Assembly (NCBI GenBank): GCA_937124965.1 | Contig: CAKZLB010000036.1 | Span: forward strand, 273,678-337,677 | Direction of reading: 5' to 3' | Length of the DNA stretch: 64,000 nucleotides | Origin: an uncultured Bacteroidota bacterium | GTDB taxonomy: Bacteria; Bacteroidota; Bacteroidia; NS11-12g; UBA9320 | In this document: one piece after another, positions 45,656 through 54,381 of the stretch | Layout of the letters: each line of letters begins with the position of its first letter | Position numbering within the stretch: position 1 is the stretch's first letter | Notes under the pieces: model-generated | What the model was told of the DNA's origin: nothing | What the model saw: only the letters and a program-made list of their open reading frames with translations | The model's database searches: none | Position numbers and translations under genes: made by a program

Positions 45656-46631
45656 TAATTTCGCGTACTTCTTTCATAGTAGCTTCTGCGTTAGCTTTTG
45701 CTTTATCAGCACCTGCTTTAGCTACTTCGGCAAGGTAAGTATTGTCAGACTTAATCTCTTCAATTCTATTTCTGATTGGCTCAATAAAAGAAGTAACATC
45801 TTCTGCTATTTGCTTTTTAAAATCGCCATACCGAATAGTACAATTGTTATATAAATCATTAAAGTGTTCGACGGCTGAAGGTTCAGAGACAAGTTTCATT
45901 ATATCGAAAAGGTTTTCAATCGCTGACGGTTTTTCTTGATTTGGCACCTCTGGGCCTGTGTCTGTCACCGCTTTCATTATCTTTTTCCGAGTAACTTTTT
46001 CAGGGTCATCGAAGAAAATTGCATCATTCTCTCCCCCACTCTTACTCATTTTACCATTATCTGTAAGTCCAGGCACTTTTACTAACTTACCTGTCTGACT
46101 ATACGCTTGAGGTTCTGGGAAACATTCAACTCCATACAAATTATTGAATCGTTTCGCATAGTTCCGAGTCATTTCTAAATGCTGTTCTTGGTCTTTTCCT
46201 ACTGGAACAAAGTCAGCCTTATGCATCAAAATATCTACCGCCATTAAAACGGGATATGTCAATAATCCAGCGTTAACATTGTTTCGTTGTGTTTTAACTT
46301 TTTCCTTAAATGATGCAGATCGTTCCAGCTCTCCCAAATACGCATTCATATTCATGTAAGTATATAATTCTGTGATTTGAGGCACATCGCTTTGTATGAA
46401 TAACGTGCATTTCTCTGGATCCAAACCCATAGCTAAATACTCTGCAAGCACTTGCTTAACGTTTCCATGAAGATCTTCTGGAGTTGGATGTGTTGTTAGC
46501 GAGTGAATATCCGCTATGAAGAAATAGGCATTATAATTTTCTTGCATTTCAAGAAAACTTCTAACTGCTCCAAAATAATTACCCAGATGCAACTTACCTG
46601 TTGGCCTGATGCCACTTACCACTGTCTTCAT
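45633..46631 (-). CDS. trpS: Tryptophanyl-tRNA synthetase
   Basis: 332 residues from ATG 46631, giving the usual start MKTVVSGIRPTG. An in-frame start at 46661 lies upstream of the -7 box and is unlikely. Class I synthetase: HIGH-type motif GKLHLGNY, KMSKS motif GKMSKSGG, plus YPVLMAVDILMHKADFVPVGKDQEQHLEM. It charges tRNA-Trp. Confidence 0.97.
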   Translation of the reverse strand: MKTVVSGIRPTGKLHLGNYFGAVRSFLEMQENYNAYFFIADIHSLTTHPTPEDLHGNVKQVLAEYLAMGLDPEKCTLFIQSDVPQITELYTYMNMNAYLGELERSASFKEKVKTQRNNVNAGLLTYPVLMAVDILMHKADFVPVGKDQEQHLEMTRNYAKRFNNLYGVECFPEPQAYSQTGKLVKVPGLTDNGKMSKSGGENDAIFFDDPEKVTRKKIMKAVTDTGPEVPNQEKPSAIENLFDIMKLVSEPSAVEHFNDLYNNCTIRYGDFKKQIAEDVTSFIEPIRNRIEEIKSDNTYLAEVAKAGADKAKANAEATMKEVREIIGFRRFY

Positions 46632-46650
46632 AGAAACAAATTTGAAGCGG

Positions 46651-46658
46651 CAAAAATA
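46651..46658 (-). promoter_or_regulatory. -7 box upstream of trpS
   Basis: TATTTTTG on the minus strand (46658-46651), 19 bases before ATG 46631. The nearest upstream TTG is 25 bases away, somewhat long, so the -33 is uncertain. It decides the start codon of trpS. Confidence 0.42.
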
Positions 46659-46703
46659 CACTTTCGCTTAAAGGTGCGAAGAACAATGTTTATAAAACTC
46701 GAA

Positions 46704-47351
46704 TTAAATTAGATCTAATTCCTTTGCTTTTGAAATTAGTTCTGCTGGCCTACTAACAGCAAGTTTAACATTTAAGTTTCTTCTATGCGAGTTGACAGTA
46801 TGTTTACTAATAAAGAGTTTTTCAGCAATTTTATCTGTTGTCATACCTTGAGCAATTAATTCCAGTATGCCAAGTTCTCGTTTAGATAGATTCACCTTTT
46901 TACCATCAAGTTCTACACTTGGTTTAAAGTCATTTACGATAGCTTCAAGAATCTCTGTACCAAAAAACTGATCTCCCTGTATCACGGTATCGAGTGCCGA
47001 CTTTAATACATCAAAATCAGTGTTTTTTAGAATATAACCATCAGCGCCTAGTTGTATCATGCTCTTAATTGTTTTAACATCATTGTGCATGGTTAAGGCT
47101 ATAACCTTAGTGTTAGGATTATATGACTTAATGAACCGTGTTAAATCAAGGCCTGACATTTCAGGCATCGACAAGTCTGTTAGTACCAAATGTACCTGAT
47201 TGTGTTTGAGGAAATCCACCGCTTCTTTTGGGTTTGTAAACCCACTAACCACCTTTACACCCTCAATTTTCTCAAGTAAAATTGTCAAACCATCGAGCAC
47301 AATTTGATGGTCATCAACAATAATCAATCTTTTAACATTTTCTGTAGTCAT
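46704..47351 (-). CDS. NarL/FixJ-type response regulator
   Basis: 215 residues from ATG 47351, 10 bp after the stop of the kinase gene (a longer frame would overlap it). The receiver domain has VDDH at 12-15, phospho-acceptor Asp59 in LTDLSMPEMSG and the Lys in GYILKNTDF. The C-terminal LuxR-type helix-turn-helix is LSKRELGILELIAQGMTTDKIAEKL with SKHTVNSHRRNL. Cognate regulator of the upstream TPR kinase. Confidence 0.94.
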   Translation of the reverse strand: MTTENVKRLIIVDDHQIVLDGLTILLEKIEGVKVVSGFTNPKEAVDFLKHNQVHLVLTDLSMPEMSGLDLTRFIKSYNPNTKVIALTMHNDVKTIKSMIQLGADGYILKNTDFDVLKSALDTVIQGDQFFGTEILEAIVNDFKPSVELDGKKVNLSKRELGILELIAQGMTTDKIAEKLFISKHTVNSHRRNLNVKLAVSRPAELISKAKELDLI

Positions 47352-47361
47352 ATGTGTGTGT

Positions 47362-49200
47362 CTATACTGGTATTTCAATTATAACAGTTGTTCCTGATTT
47401 CGGGTTACTATCTAAGGTAACCTGTCCACCGATATTTTTTACGCGGTTCTTTATATTTGGTAAACCCATGCCCTCAGAACGGTTCAATTTCCCTTGATCG
47501 AAGCCTTTGCCATTGTCTTCTACAATTAATATTACACGGTGATTCTCTTTTGTTAGATGAACATCAATTGAAGATGCTTTACCATGTTTTAATGAATTAC
47601 TTATTAACTCTTGTAAAATTCTATAAAGAATGATTTCATGGCTACCTAATAGTCGCTCGTCCATACCATGTTCGTAAATCTGCATGGTAACCTTGCCACT
47701 TGCCTCAATTGCTTTTCTCAAGTGCTCAACAGCATGCATCAATCCGAATTTAGCTAACACTCCTGAAGCCATATCGTGTGATATTTTTCGAACTTCGGAC
47801 GCGGCATCGTCAATTAGATTTTTTAAAATATCAAATTGCCCTCGATTCGATTCTACTTTGTTGTCAAACCGATCTTCCATTGAACTAAAGTTTAACTTTA
47901 AGGCACTCAAAATACTCCCTAATCTATCATGTAACTCCGTTGCAATTCTGGTTCGTTCGTTCGCCTGAATCTCCAACATTGAATCGATATTTTGAATCTC
48001 TTGTGATTTCAACAAAGCATCAATTTTCTGCTGATAAATTTGTTTATCTCGAACCAGTATTTTTTTATTTTGATAAAAACCCCAAAGAATAAACAACGTT
48101 GACATTCCCAGAAAAACTGCCGTAAAAATAAGCAAGCGTTGTTTACGTGTGCGTTCTTGCAGTTTATTTTGAAGTCTCAGATTCTCCTTTTCTTTTTCTG
48201 TAGAACTATATTTAATTTCATACTCTGCGAATGCTTTAGAGCGGATTTCCGATTGGTTTTCCTTTACTTTATCTACATACTTTTCGTACGCGTCACCAAC
48301 TAGATCAACTGGCATTTTTTGATCCCTTAAAAAGATTGCCTGTGCCCCTAAAACAGTTTCCTCTAAGTCGCTTAATTTAAATCTTCGTGACAATGTTAAA
48401 GCCGAATCTAAATACTCTTTACACAACGCAGGATTTTCTTTTTGCAAATCTTGTCCAAAGTTTAGATAAATAGTCGCAAGGGAAACATTATGACCCGCTT
48501 TACGCGCTAAGTTCAGCGATTTAGTAAGGTATAAGCTACCAGTATCTTTATCTCCAAAATCGCGATGAAACAAACCGAAGTTATTATAAAGGGTTACTAA
48601 GAATCCAGTTTCTGTGGTTTTTTCTGCATAGTTAATTGCAATAGCAAACCATCGTTTAGAAGAATCGTAATTTTCTAACCGGATACAATTCACAGCTTGG
48701 TTTGTTGCAGCCTTTGCCATTGAGATATAGTCGCTTTGCGCCTTAAACTTTTGATATGCACTGTCGGTATAGGCTGAAGCAGTTTCAAACTCACCAAGAC
48801 ACATATATGCCGTACTTATGTGATTATAACTGTTTCCTAATTCTAACAGGTCATTGTTCTTTAGCGCAATTGTATGAGCACGTCTAAAATAACTAATTGC
48901 TGAATCACATATCCCTCTTTCATAATAAATGCGCCCCATGTTTGTCGATGCACGTGCATATGCGTTAACATTACTTTCTTCAGTGCAATGATCTAACACA
49001 AATTGAGTAAGCTGCAGCGCTGTGTCTAGGTCGACCTTAAGAAAACTTGACGCACGGAAGTTAATTGTGTCCAACGAAGGAATCTCGACAGAATTTTCAG
49101 TCTCAGAAGTCGTATTACAACACTGAAATAATAATGCAATGGAAAGAGTAAGCGCCCAACTAAGCGGAACCCAGATACGTTGCTTGACAATCATTTTCAT
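47362..49200 (-). CDS. TPR sensor histidine kinase (HisKA_3/NarX type)
   Basis: 612 residues. An N-terminal signal, possibly a lipobox (LLFQCCNTTSE), precedes six or so TPR units (about 55-310) that act as the sensor. A membrane helix (about 345-367, LLIFTAVFLGMSTLFILWGFY) is followed by a coiled coil. The HisKA_3 block ERTRIATELHDRLGSIL has phospho-accepting His424, and the HATPase has ELISNSLKHG, DNGKGFDQG and GMGLPNIKNRV. This TPR-HK plus NarL-type regulator pair is frequent in Bacteroidota. 72 bp downstream of the caspase-like gene. Confidence 0.93.
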   Translation of the reverse strand: MKMIVKQRIWVPLSWALTLSIALLFQCCNTTSETENSVEIPSLDTINFRASSFLKVDLDTALQLTQFVLDHCTEESNVNAYARASTNMGRIYYERGICDSAISYFRRAHTIALKNNDLLELGNSYNHISTAYMCLGEFETASAYTDSAYQKFKAQSDYISMAKAATNQAVNCIRLENYDSSKRWFAIAINYAEKTTETGFLVTLYNNFGLFHRDFGDKDTGSLYLTKSLNLARKAGHNVSLATIYLNFGQDLQKENPALCKEYLDSALTLSRRFKLSDLEETVLGAQAIFLRDQKMPVDLVGDAYEKYVDKVKENQSEIRSKAFAEYEIKYSSTEKEKENLRLQNKLQERTRKQRLLIFTAVFLGMSTLFILWGFYQNKKILVRDKQIYQQKIDALLKSQEIQNIDSMLEIQANERTRIATELHDRLGSILSALKLNFSSMEDRFDNKVESNRGQFDILKNLIDDAASEVRKISHDMASGVLAKFGLMHAVEHLRKAIEASGKVTMQIYEHGMDERLLGSHEIILYRILQELISNSLKHGKASSIDVHLTKENHRVILIVEDNGKGFDQGKLNRSEGMGLPNIKNRVKNIGGQVTLDSNPKSGTTVIIEIPV

Positions 49201-49272
49201 GTAACTCGCAATATATCCACTTGTTGCATCACTTAATGCACCTTTTATTAAAATTTAAGACAGAAGACATGG

Positions 49273-49962
49273 TTATAGGGCCATCTCACTATTTTGATGA
49301 GTATTGAAGCACAGTAAATTTGTATTAACATAGTTTAGGTTAGACTCATTCAGTTCGTTGAGCTTTGAAACTACATCACTAACGGATTTTGAAGACTTTA
49401 ATGCTTGTTCAAAATCCACAGCACCAGAACTTATGTTGAGCTGTTTCATAACACGCGGGTTTAGTCCTAACGACAAAACGGCTGCTTTTACACTAATATC
49501 GCCTTCCTGAATAGTATCCGTTAAAATATTCGGCGTGTTTTTAAGTTTCTTTGATTCACAATCACTAACAAGAAAAAATACACGATCGTCAGAATTAAAG
49601 TACGATAGGATTTCAATTAAGTCATTTCGCGTTAGAAAATCATTGTCACTTAATATGATAGACTTCATTCTCTTTTTGGCTTTAAACCACCAAATACTAT
49701 TTTTTTGGATATACGAAAAAGCCGAGATACTTATGAAGTAAGTCCCGGTTTCTTCTTGAGTTAGTTTTAACTGTTTAATTGCCTGCTTTATATAATCTGA
49801 ACAAATCTTTGTTTCAGAGCCCTGAACAAGGGTTGAATGATATCCTTTTTGTTTTAGTAAAAGATGAAAATACTCCGCATCCTTTTCTCCATCAAATGAG
49901 GTTAAATTAGAAACACCATAGCTCACTCCAAAGTGGATCGCTTTTCTTATTTTCTTCATCAT
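49273..49962 (-). CDS. Caspase/metacaspase-like protein with apparently incomplete active site
   Basis: 229 residues from ATG 49962 (49959 also possible; the frame extends to a TTG at 49974). The N-terminus KKIRKAIHFGVSYGVSNLTSFDGEKDAEYF, shown here in parts (KAIHFGVSYG; DGEKDAEYFHLLLKQKGY), resembles the first strand/helix of caspase-fold peptidases. A strand in the place of the SGHG motif reads TYFISISAFSY (about 74-84) and has no His. The strand before the nucleophile reads VFFLVSDCES, with Cys135 where DxCxSG is expected. Call rests on pattern resemblance only. Same strand and upstream of the TPR kinase/regulator pair. Confidence 0.5.
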   Translation of the reverse strand: MMKKIRKAIHFGVSYGVSNLTSFDGEKDAEYFHLLLKQKGYHSTLVQGSETKICSDYIKQAIKQLKLTQEETGTYFISISAFSYIQKNSIWWFKAKKRMKSIILSDNDFLTRNDLIEILSYFNSDDRVFFLVSDCESKKLKNTPNILTDTIQEGDISVKAAVLSLGLNPRVMKQLNISSGAVDFEQALKSSKSVSDVVSKLNELNESNLNYVNTNLLCFNTHQNSEMAL

Positions 49963-50105
49963 TTCCAACAACAACTAACGATTAAATCCTAGGAAATTTT
50001 ATCGTTTTGTATTTTACAATTTTATATCACAAAGCAAGCTTTATTAATAAACTTTTGCATCACTAGAAGTAGTGAATTTAAGAAATTGTTTCCTGATAGT
50101 ATTGA

Positions 50106-51863
50106 TTAAAGTTCTGCGAATTGTTGGCTTACTAAAAGCTTGTAATACGCTCCTTTGCGCTCAACTAACTCATCGTGAGTTCCTCGTTCTAATACTTTTC
50201 CAGCGTCCATAACAAGTATGGTGTCTGCTGTTCGAATTGTGCTTAATCTATGGGCAATTACAATAGAGGTTCTTCCAGCCATCAACTTCGATATTGCTTG
50301 TTGAATGAGGTTTTCAGTTTCTGAATCCACGGATGATGTAGCTTCATCAAGAATTAATATTTTTGGGTTAAATGCTAACGCTCGTGCAAATGAAATTAGC
50401 TGCCTCTGTCCAACCGACAACGAGCTACCACGTTCCATCACATTATAGTTAAATCCACCATCCAATTTTTCAATAAACTCTCGTGCTCCAATTTGGTCAA
50501 TCGCATCAAGCATATCAGCATTAGATATTCTTTTTTCGTCTAATCTAATATTCTCTTCCACAGTACCCGAGAATAAAAAGACATCTTGCAGCACAAAGGC
50601 AATTTGAGATCTTAATGATTCCAAATTCCAGTCGCGTACGCTTATAGAGTCAACAAGTATTTCTCCATCATTATGGTCGTAAAACTTGGTCAAAAGATTA
50701 ACCAAGGTCGATTTCCCAGAACCAGTTGCACCCACTATGGCCAACGTTTTACCTGGCTCTACTAAAAACGAAACATTTTTTATTATTTCTTCATTATCGG
50801 AGTATCCAAAACGCACTGACTTAAATTCTACCCGACCTGTTATCTCTCCTGAATGACTACCATTTTCTTCGATATACTCTTGATTATCAATTAATTTAAA
50901 AATTCTTTCACTTGCCACCATGCCCATTTGCATCGTATTAAATCTATCCGCAATTAACCGTATCGGGCGAAAAAACATATTTAAATATAAAATGAATGAC
51001 ACCATAACCCCGGGCGTCACCGAACCATCCAACACATTTCGAGAACCATACCAAACCATCAATCCAATAGAAGTTGCTGTTATAATTTCTACAATAGGAA
51101 AGAAGATGGCGTAGTGGAAAATAGATTTTTTATTCGCCTCCAAATGCAGGCGGTTGATTTTTGTAAACTTCTGATATTCTTGTTCTTCGCGATTAAATAT
51201 TTGCACAACGCTCATTCCGGTAATATGCTCTTGCACAAATGAATTAAGTCGAGAAATTTGTGTCCTCACTTGTTGAAAAGCAAGCTTCACTCCTTTTCTG
51301 AATTTGTTGGAAGCATAAATTAGTAACGGTAAAACCGCTAAACAGATAAACGTAAGTTTCCAATTGGTATAAAACATCAAAAACGTTATTACGAAAAGCT
51401 GAAGGAAGTCTCCCGATATAGTAATGATCCCTTGCGAAAAAATATTTGCGACCGTCTCAATATCCGAAACACTTCTGGTAACCATCGTTCCGATTGGGGT
51501 TTTATCGTAAAATTTGACCTTCAAACTGGTTAAGTGATTAAACACTCTCACACGCAGCGCACTAATAACCTCCTGCCCAAGCCAATTCGTTAAATAGGTA
51601 TTCACAAACATGATGAGCGTTTGTAAAATCAATAACGCAATCAACAGAATTAACATTCTTGTCAACCCTTGCAAGTCTCCGTTGGCGATGTATTTGTCTA
51701 ATGAAAGTCGTATTAGAATTGGCTGCAAAGGCATTAGAATTGCCAATGATATTGTTGTGATTATAGCAATGATACCATAACGTTTGTATGGTTTGGCAAG
51801 TAAAACAATACGTTTGAGAAGTTTTAAGTCAAAGACGTTTCCTTCGTTGTTTTTTGCGCTCAC
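50106..51863 (-). CDS. ABC exporter, MsbA/MdlB-like (fused permease-ATPase)
   Basis: 585 residues. A six-helix transmembrane domain (about 18-315) is followed by the ATPase domain with Walker A GATGSGKSTLVNLL, Q-loop FVLQDVFLFSGTV, signature LSVGQRQLISFARAL, Walker B ILILDEATSSVD and the H-loop IAHRLST. Half-size transporter that works as a dimer. Substrate is not determinable; multidrug, lipid or peptide export are all possible. Overlaps truA by 4 bp (ATGA). Confidence 0.94.
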   Translation of the reverse strand: MSAKNNEGNVFDLKLLKRIVLLAKPYKRYGIIAIITTISLAILMPLQPILIRLSLDKYIANGDLQGLTRMLILLIALLILQTLIMFVNTYLTNWLGQEVISALRVRVFNHLTSLKVKFYDKTPIGTMVTRSVSDIETVANIFSQGIITISGDFLQLFVITFLMFYTNWKLTFICLAVLPLLIYASNKFRKGVKLAFQQVRTQISRLNSFVQEHITGMSVVQIFNREEQEYQKFTKINRLHLEANKKSIFHYAIFFPIVEIITATSIGLMVWYGSRNVLDGSVTPGVMVSFILYLNMFFRPIRLIADRFNTMQMGMVASERIFKLIDNQEYIEENGSHSGEITGRVEFKSVRFGYSDNEEIIKNVSFLVEPGKTLAIVGATGSGKSTLVNLLTKFYDHNDGEILVDSISVRDWNLESLRSQIAFVLQDVFLFSGTVEENIRLDEKRISNADMLDAIDQIGAREFIEKLDGGFNYNVMERGSSLSVGQRQLISFARALAFNPKILILDEATSSVDSETENLIQQAISKLMAGRTSIVIAHRLSTIRTADTILVMDAGKVLERGTHDELVERKGAYYKLLVSQQFAEL

Positions 51864-52618
51864 TTCTTATCTATCAATTTCCAATCTTCGCGATTATACT
51901 GAACATAATCAAGAAACAAACCTCTCGCTGGTACAGAATAACCAGCTTTCTGTCTATCTTGAGATTCAATTATCGTGTTCAATTCCTCTAATGTAATTTT
52001 TGATTCACCCAGTTCTATCAAGGTTCCGACAATTGCCCGAACCATATTTCTTAAAAAGCGATTCGCCTGTATTTCAAAAATCAGTTGACTGCCGTTTTCT
52101 CTCCAAGAAACGTTCATTATCTCGCAAATGTTTGTCTTATTTTGTGAATGACTTTTGCAGAATGCTCCAAATTCCTCATGTTCTTTTATGATACTGCATC
52201 CTTTTTGCATCACATCAATGTTCAAAGCTCGGTAAAAAAGGTATGAATGGTCTTTATTAAATGGGTTTTTAACACGTTCGATAACGTACCGATACGACCG
52301 ACTTATGGCATCAAACCTTGCATTAAAATTTTCTGGAACACCGTAAACACTTAAAACGCTTATATCATGAGGCAGCAAATTATTTAGCCGAAAAAGAAAG
52401 TCTGTTGAAATGTCTTCAGAATAACTAAAATTCGCAACGTAATGACTCGCATGAACCCCAGTATCGGTTCTTCCACAGCCTGTTACGGCTATAATATCAC
52501 GTAAAATTTTAGATAAGCTTTCCTGCAACACTTGTTGAACACTTGTAACATTAAGCTGGAATTGCCAGCCATGATAGTGTGTTCCATCATATTGAAGTTC
52601 TATTGCGTATCTAGACAA
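51860..52618 (-). CDS. truA: tRNA pseudouridine(38-40) synthase TruA
   Basis: 252 residues from TTG 52618, which yields the standard start (M)SRYAIELQYDGTHYHGWQ and lies 2 bp after the thiolase stop. An in-frame upstream ATG at 52669 would add 17 residues not seen in the family. The catalytic Asp is in TGCGRTDTGVHA. Also FCKSHSQNKTN and FEIQANRFLRNMVRAIVGTLIELG. It modifies anticodon-loop uridines. Coupled at both ends to neighbours. Confidence 0.94.
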   Translation of the reverse strand: MSRYAIELQYDGTHYHGWQFQLNVTSVQQVLQESLSKILRDIIAVTGCGRTDTGVHASHYVANFSYSEDISTDFLFRLNNLLPHDISVLSVYGVPENFNARFDAISRSYRYVIERVKNPFNKDHSYLFYRALNIDVMQKGCSIIKEHEEFGAFCKSHSQNKTNICEIMNVSWRENGSQLIFEIQANRFLRNMVRAIVGTLIELGESKITLEELNTIIESQDRQKAGYSVPARGLFLDYVQYNREDWKLIDKK

Positions 52619-52620
52619 TT

Positions 52621-53817
52621 CTAAAGCTTTTCGAAGATAACTGCCTTGCCTTGACCAACGCCAACGCACATTGTTGCTAAACCATATCGCACATCGCGCT
52701 TCTGCATTTCGTGCAATAACGTTGTTGAAATCCGTGCTCCACTGGCACCTAACGGATGACCAATTGCGATGGAACCACCGTTTACGTTGACAATATCCAT
52801 ATTTAAATCAAGCTCTTGAGCACACGCTAATGCCTGAGCAGCAAACGCTTCATTCAATTCAACTAGTCCAATATCACTTAGTTTCAAACCAGCTCGTGAT
52901 AGTGCTTTTTGAGTTGCTGATACCGGGCCAATTCCCATAACATCCGGATGAACCCCCGTTGCCGCAGATGCCACCACTCGAGCAATTGGTTTTAAGTTCA
53001 TGGACTTTACAGCATCTTCTGAAGCCATTAAGAGCATTGCAGACCCGTCATTAATTCCAGAAGAATTACCAGCTGTCACACTACCTCCTTGTCTGAACGC
53101 AGGTTTAAGTGTAGCAAGTTTTTCAATTGAGCTTAATCGAGGATGTTCATCTTTATTGAAGATAATCGGATCAGCTTTTCTCTGAGGAATTGAGACAGCG
53201 GTTAGTTCATTTTCGAACTTTCCAGCTTTATGCGCTTCATCGTATTTTAGTTGCGTATTATGCGAAAATTCATCTTGTGCTTCTCTGGATATTTTCCAAC
53301 GTTCTGCAACATTTTCTGCAGTTTCTCCCATCGCAAATGGGTGGTATTCTTTTGCCAGATTCGGGTTTGTAAATCTCCAACCAATTGATGTATCATAAAT
53401 CTCTGGTTTTCTAGAAAATGCAGAATCTGCTTTTGCCATCACGAAAGGTGCTCGAGTCATACTCTCAACTCCACCTGCTAGATACAAATCACCATAACCC
53501 ACCATGAGATTTTTAGAAGCATCGCTAATAGCTTGAAGTCCACTAGCACACAAACGATTAACCGTAACACCAGGAACAGTGATTGGTAAACCAGCCATAA
53601 GCACTGCCATCCGTGCAACATCACGATTATCCTCTCCTGCTTGATTTGCAGCACCCATAATTACATCTTCGACTTGACTAAAATCTGCATTTGGATTTCG
53701 ATCAACAATTGCTTTGATAACAATAGCCGCTAAATCGTCAGGTCTTACGCTTGCCAAACTTCCTCCGAACTTCCCAACTGGTGTTCGAACCGCGTCAATA
53801 ATATATGCTGCTTTCAT
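52621..53817 (-). CDS. Acetyl-CoA acyltransferase/acetyltransferase (thiolase)
   Basis: 398 residues from ATG 53817 (MKAAYIIDAVRTPVGKFGG, family start). The nucleophilic Cys is in NRLCASGLQAI, the catalytic His in GGSIAIGHPLGASGAR and the second Cys in MCVGVGQGKAVI. The SMTRAPFVMAK and ELNEAFAAQALA blocks resemble FadA/PcaF-type thiolases. It likely acts in fatty acid or aromatic breakdown, or makes acetoacetyl-CoA for the mevalonate pathway; the sequence alone does not decide. Confidence 0.95.
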   Translation of the reverse strand: MKAAYIIDAVRTPVGKFGGSLASVRPDDLAAIVIKAIVDRNPNADFSQVEDVIMGAANQAGEDNRDVARMAVLMAGLPITVPGVTVNRLCASGLQAISDASKNLMVGYGDLYLAGGVESMTRAPFVMAKADSAFSRKPEIYDTSIGWRFTNPNLAKEYHPFAMGETAENVAERWKISREAQDEFSHNTQLKYDEAHKAGKFENELTAVSIPQRKADPIIFNKDEHPRLSSIEKLATLKPAFRQGGSVTAGNSSGINDGSAMLLMASEDAVKSMNLKPIARVVASAATGVHPDVMGIGPVSATQKALSRAGLKLSDIGLVELNEAFAAQALACAQELDLNMDIVNVNGGSIAIGHPLGASGARISTTLLHEMQKRDVRYGLATMCVGVGQGKAVIFEKL

Positions 53818-53843
53818 TCTGTAATTTTGAGGGTGCAAAGGTA

Positions 53844-53872
53844 TTGATAACTTCCAATTTGGCTTAATTTTG
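53844..53872 (+). promoter_or_regulatory. Promoter of the DUF4293/double-ATPase operon (TTG-N18-TAATTTTG)
   Basis: TTG at 53844-53846 and TAATTTTG at 53865-53872, spacer 18. The -7 box ends only five bases before the ATG at 53878, so the transcript would be nearly or fully leaderless. This also supports ATG 53878 over the GTG at 53872. Confidence 0.6.
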
Positions 53873-53877
53873 TGTCC

Positions 53878-54381
53878 ATGATTCAACGAATTCAAAGCAT
53901 CTACTTACTCGTAATAGTAATTATAAGTTTAGTATTGGTTTTAAGTGATATTCCTTTTTATCAAGAAACTGGCAAACCAGTTACTTTCAGTGAAGAAACT
54001 GGGGATCAAACCATTCTTGAAAAAACGTCAATTACCGTTGATTATAATTCAACAGACACCCCAGAAGGACAAGTGGCAGCGAACAATGCGACAATTTCAG
54101 TTTTGGCGATAGTTGCTGGTTTAGCTCTTATAACAATCTTCCTTTTTAAAAATCGAAAGCTTCAATTAAAGCTAACCTTTGGTGTGATTGTGGCAACAAT
54201 CGTTTTATTTGGTTCTATGTATTTGCTAACCTTTGGGAATAATTATACTGAAATAGATTCCAATAGAGAGGTTCTGCTTGGTTCATTTATTCCAGTGGCG
54301 ATTATCCTGTTTGCCATATTGGCGTACCAACGTATTTCTAAAGACGAAAAATTAGTGCGATCACTTGACCGAATTCGCTAG
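53878..54381 (+). CDS. DUF4293 membrane protein
   Basis: 167 residues from ATG 53878. Begins MIQRIQSIYLLVIVIISLVL, the DUF4293 signature start (MIQRIQS[IV]YL), with four predicted membrane helices (about 7-25, 67-88, 97-118, 133-153). Widely conserved in Bacteroidota; function unknown. The last stop base is shared with the GTG start of the double ATPase gene (TAGTG). Confidence 0.9.
   Translation: MIQRIQSIYLLVIVIISLVLVLSDIPFYQETGKPVTFSEETGDQTILEKTSITVDYNSTDTPEGQVAANNATISVLAIVAGLALITIFLFKNRKLQLKLTFGVIVATIVLFGSMYLLTFGNNYTEIDSNREVLLGSFIPVAIILFAILAYQRISKDEKLVRSLDRIR

Noticed and set aside
52618..52669. ATG 52669 as the truA start
   Set aside because: It adds 17 residues inside the thiolase gene; TTG 52618 gives the family start and 2-bp operon spacing.
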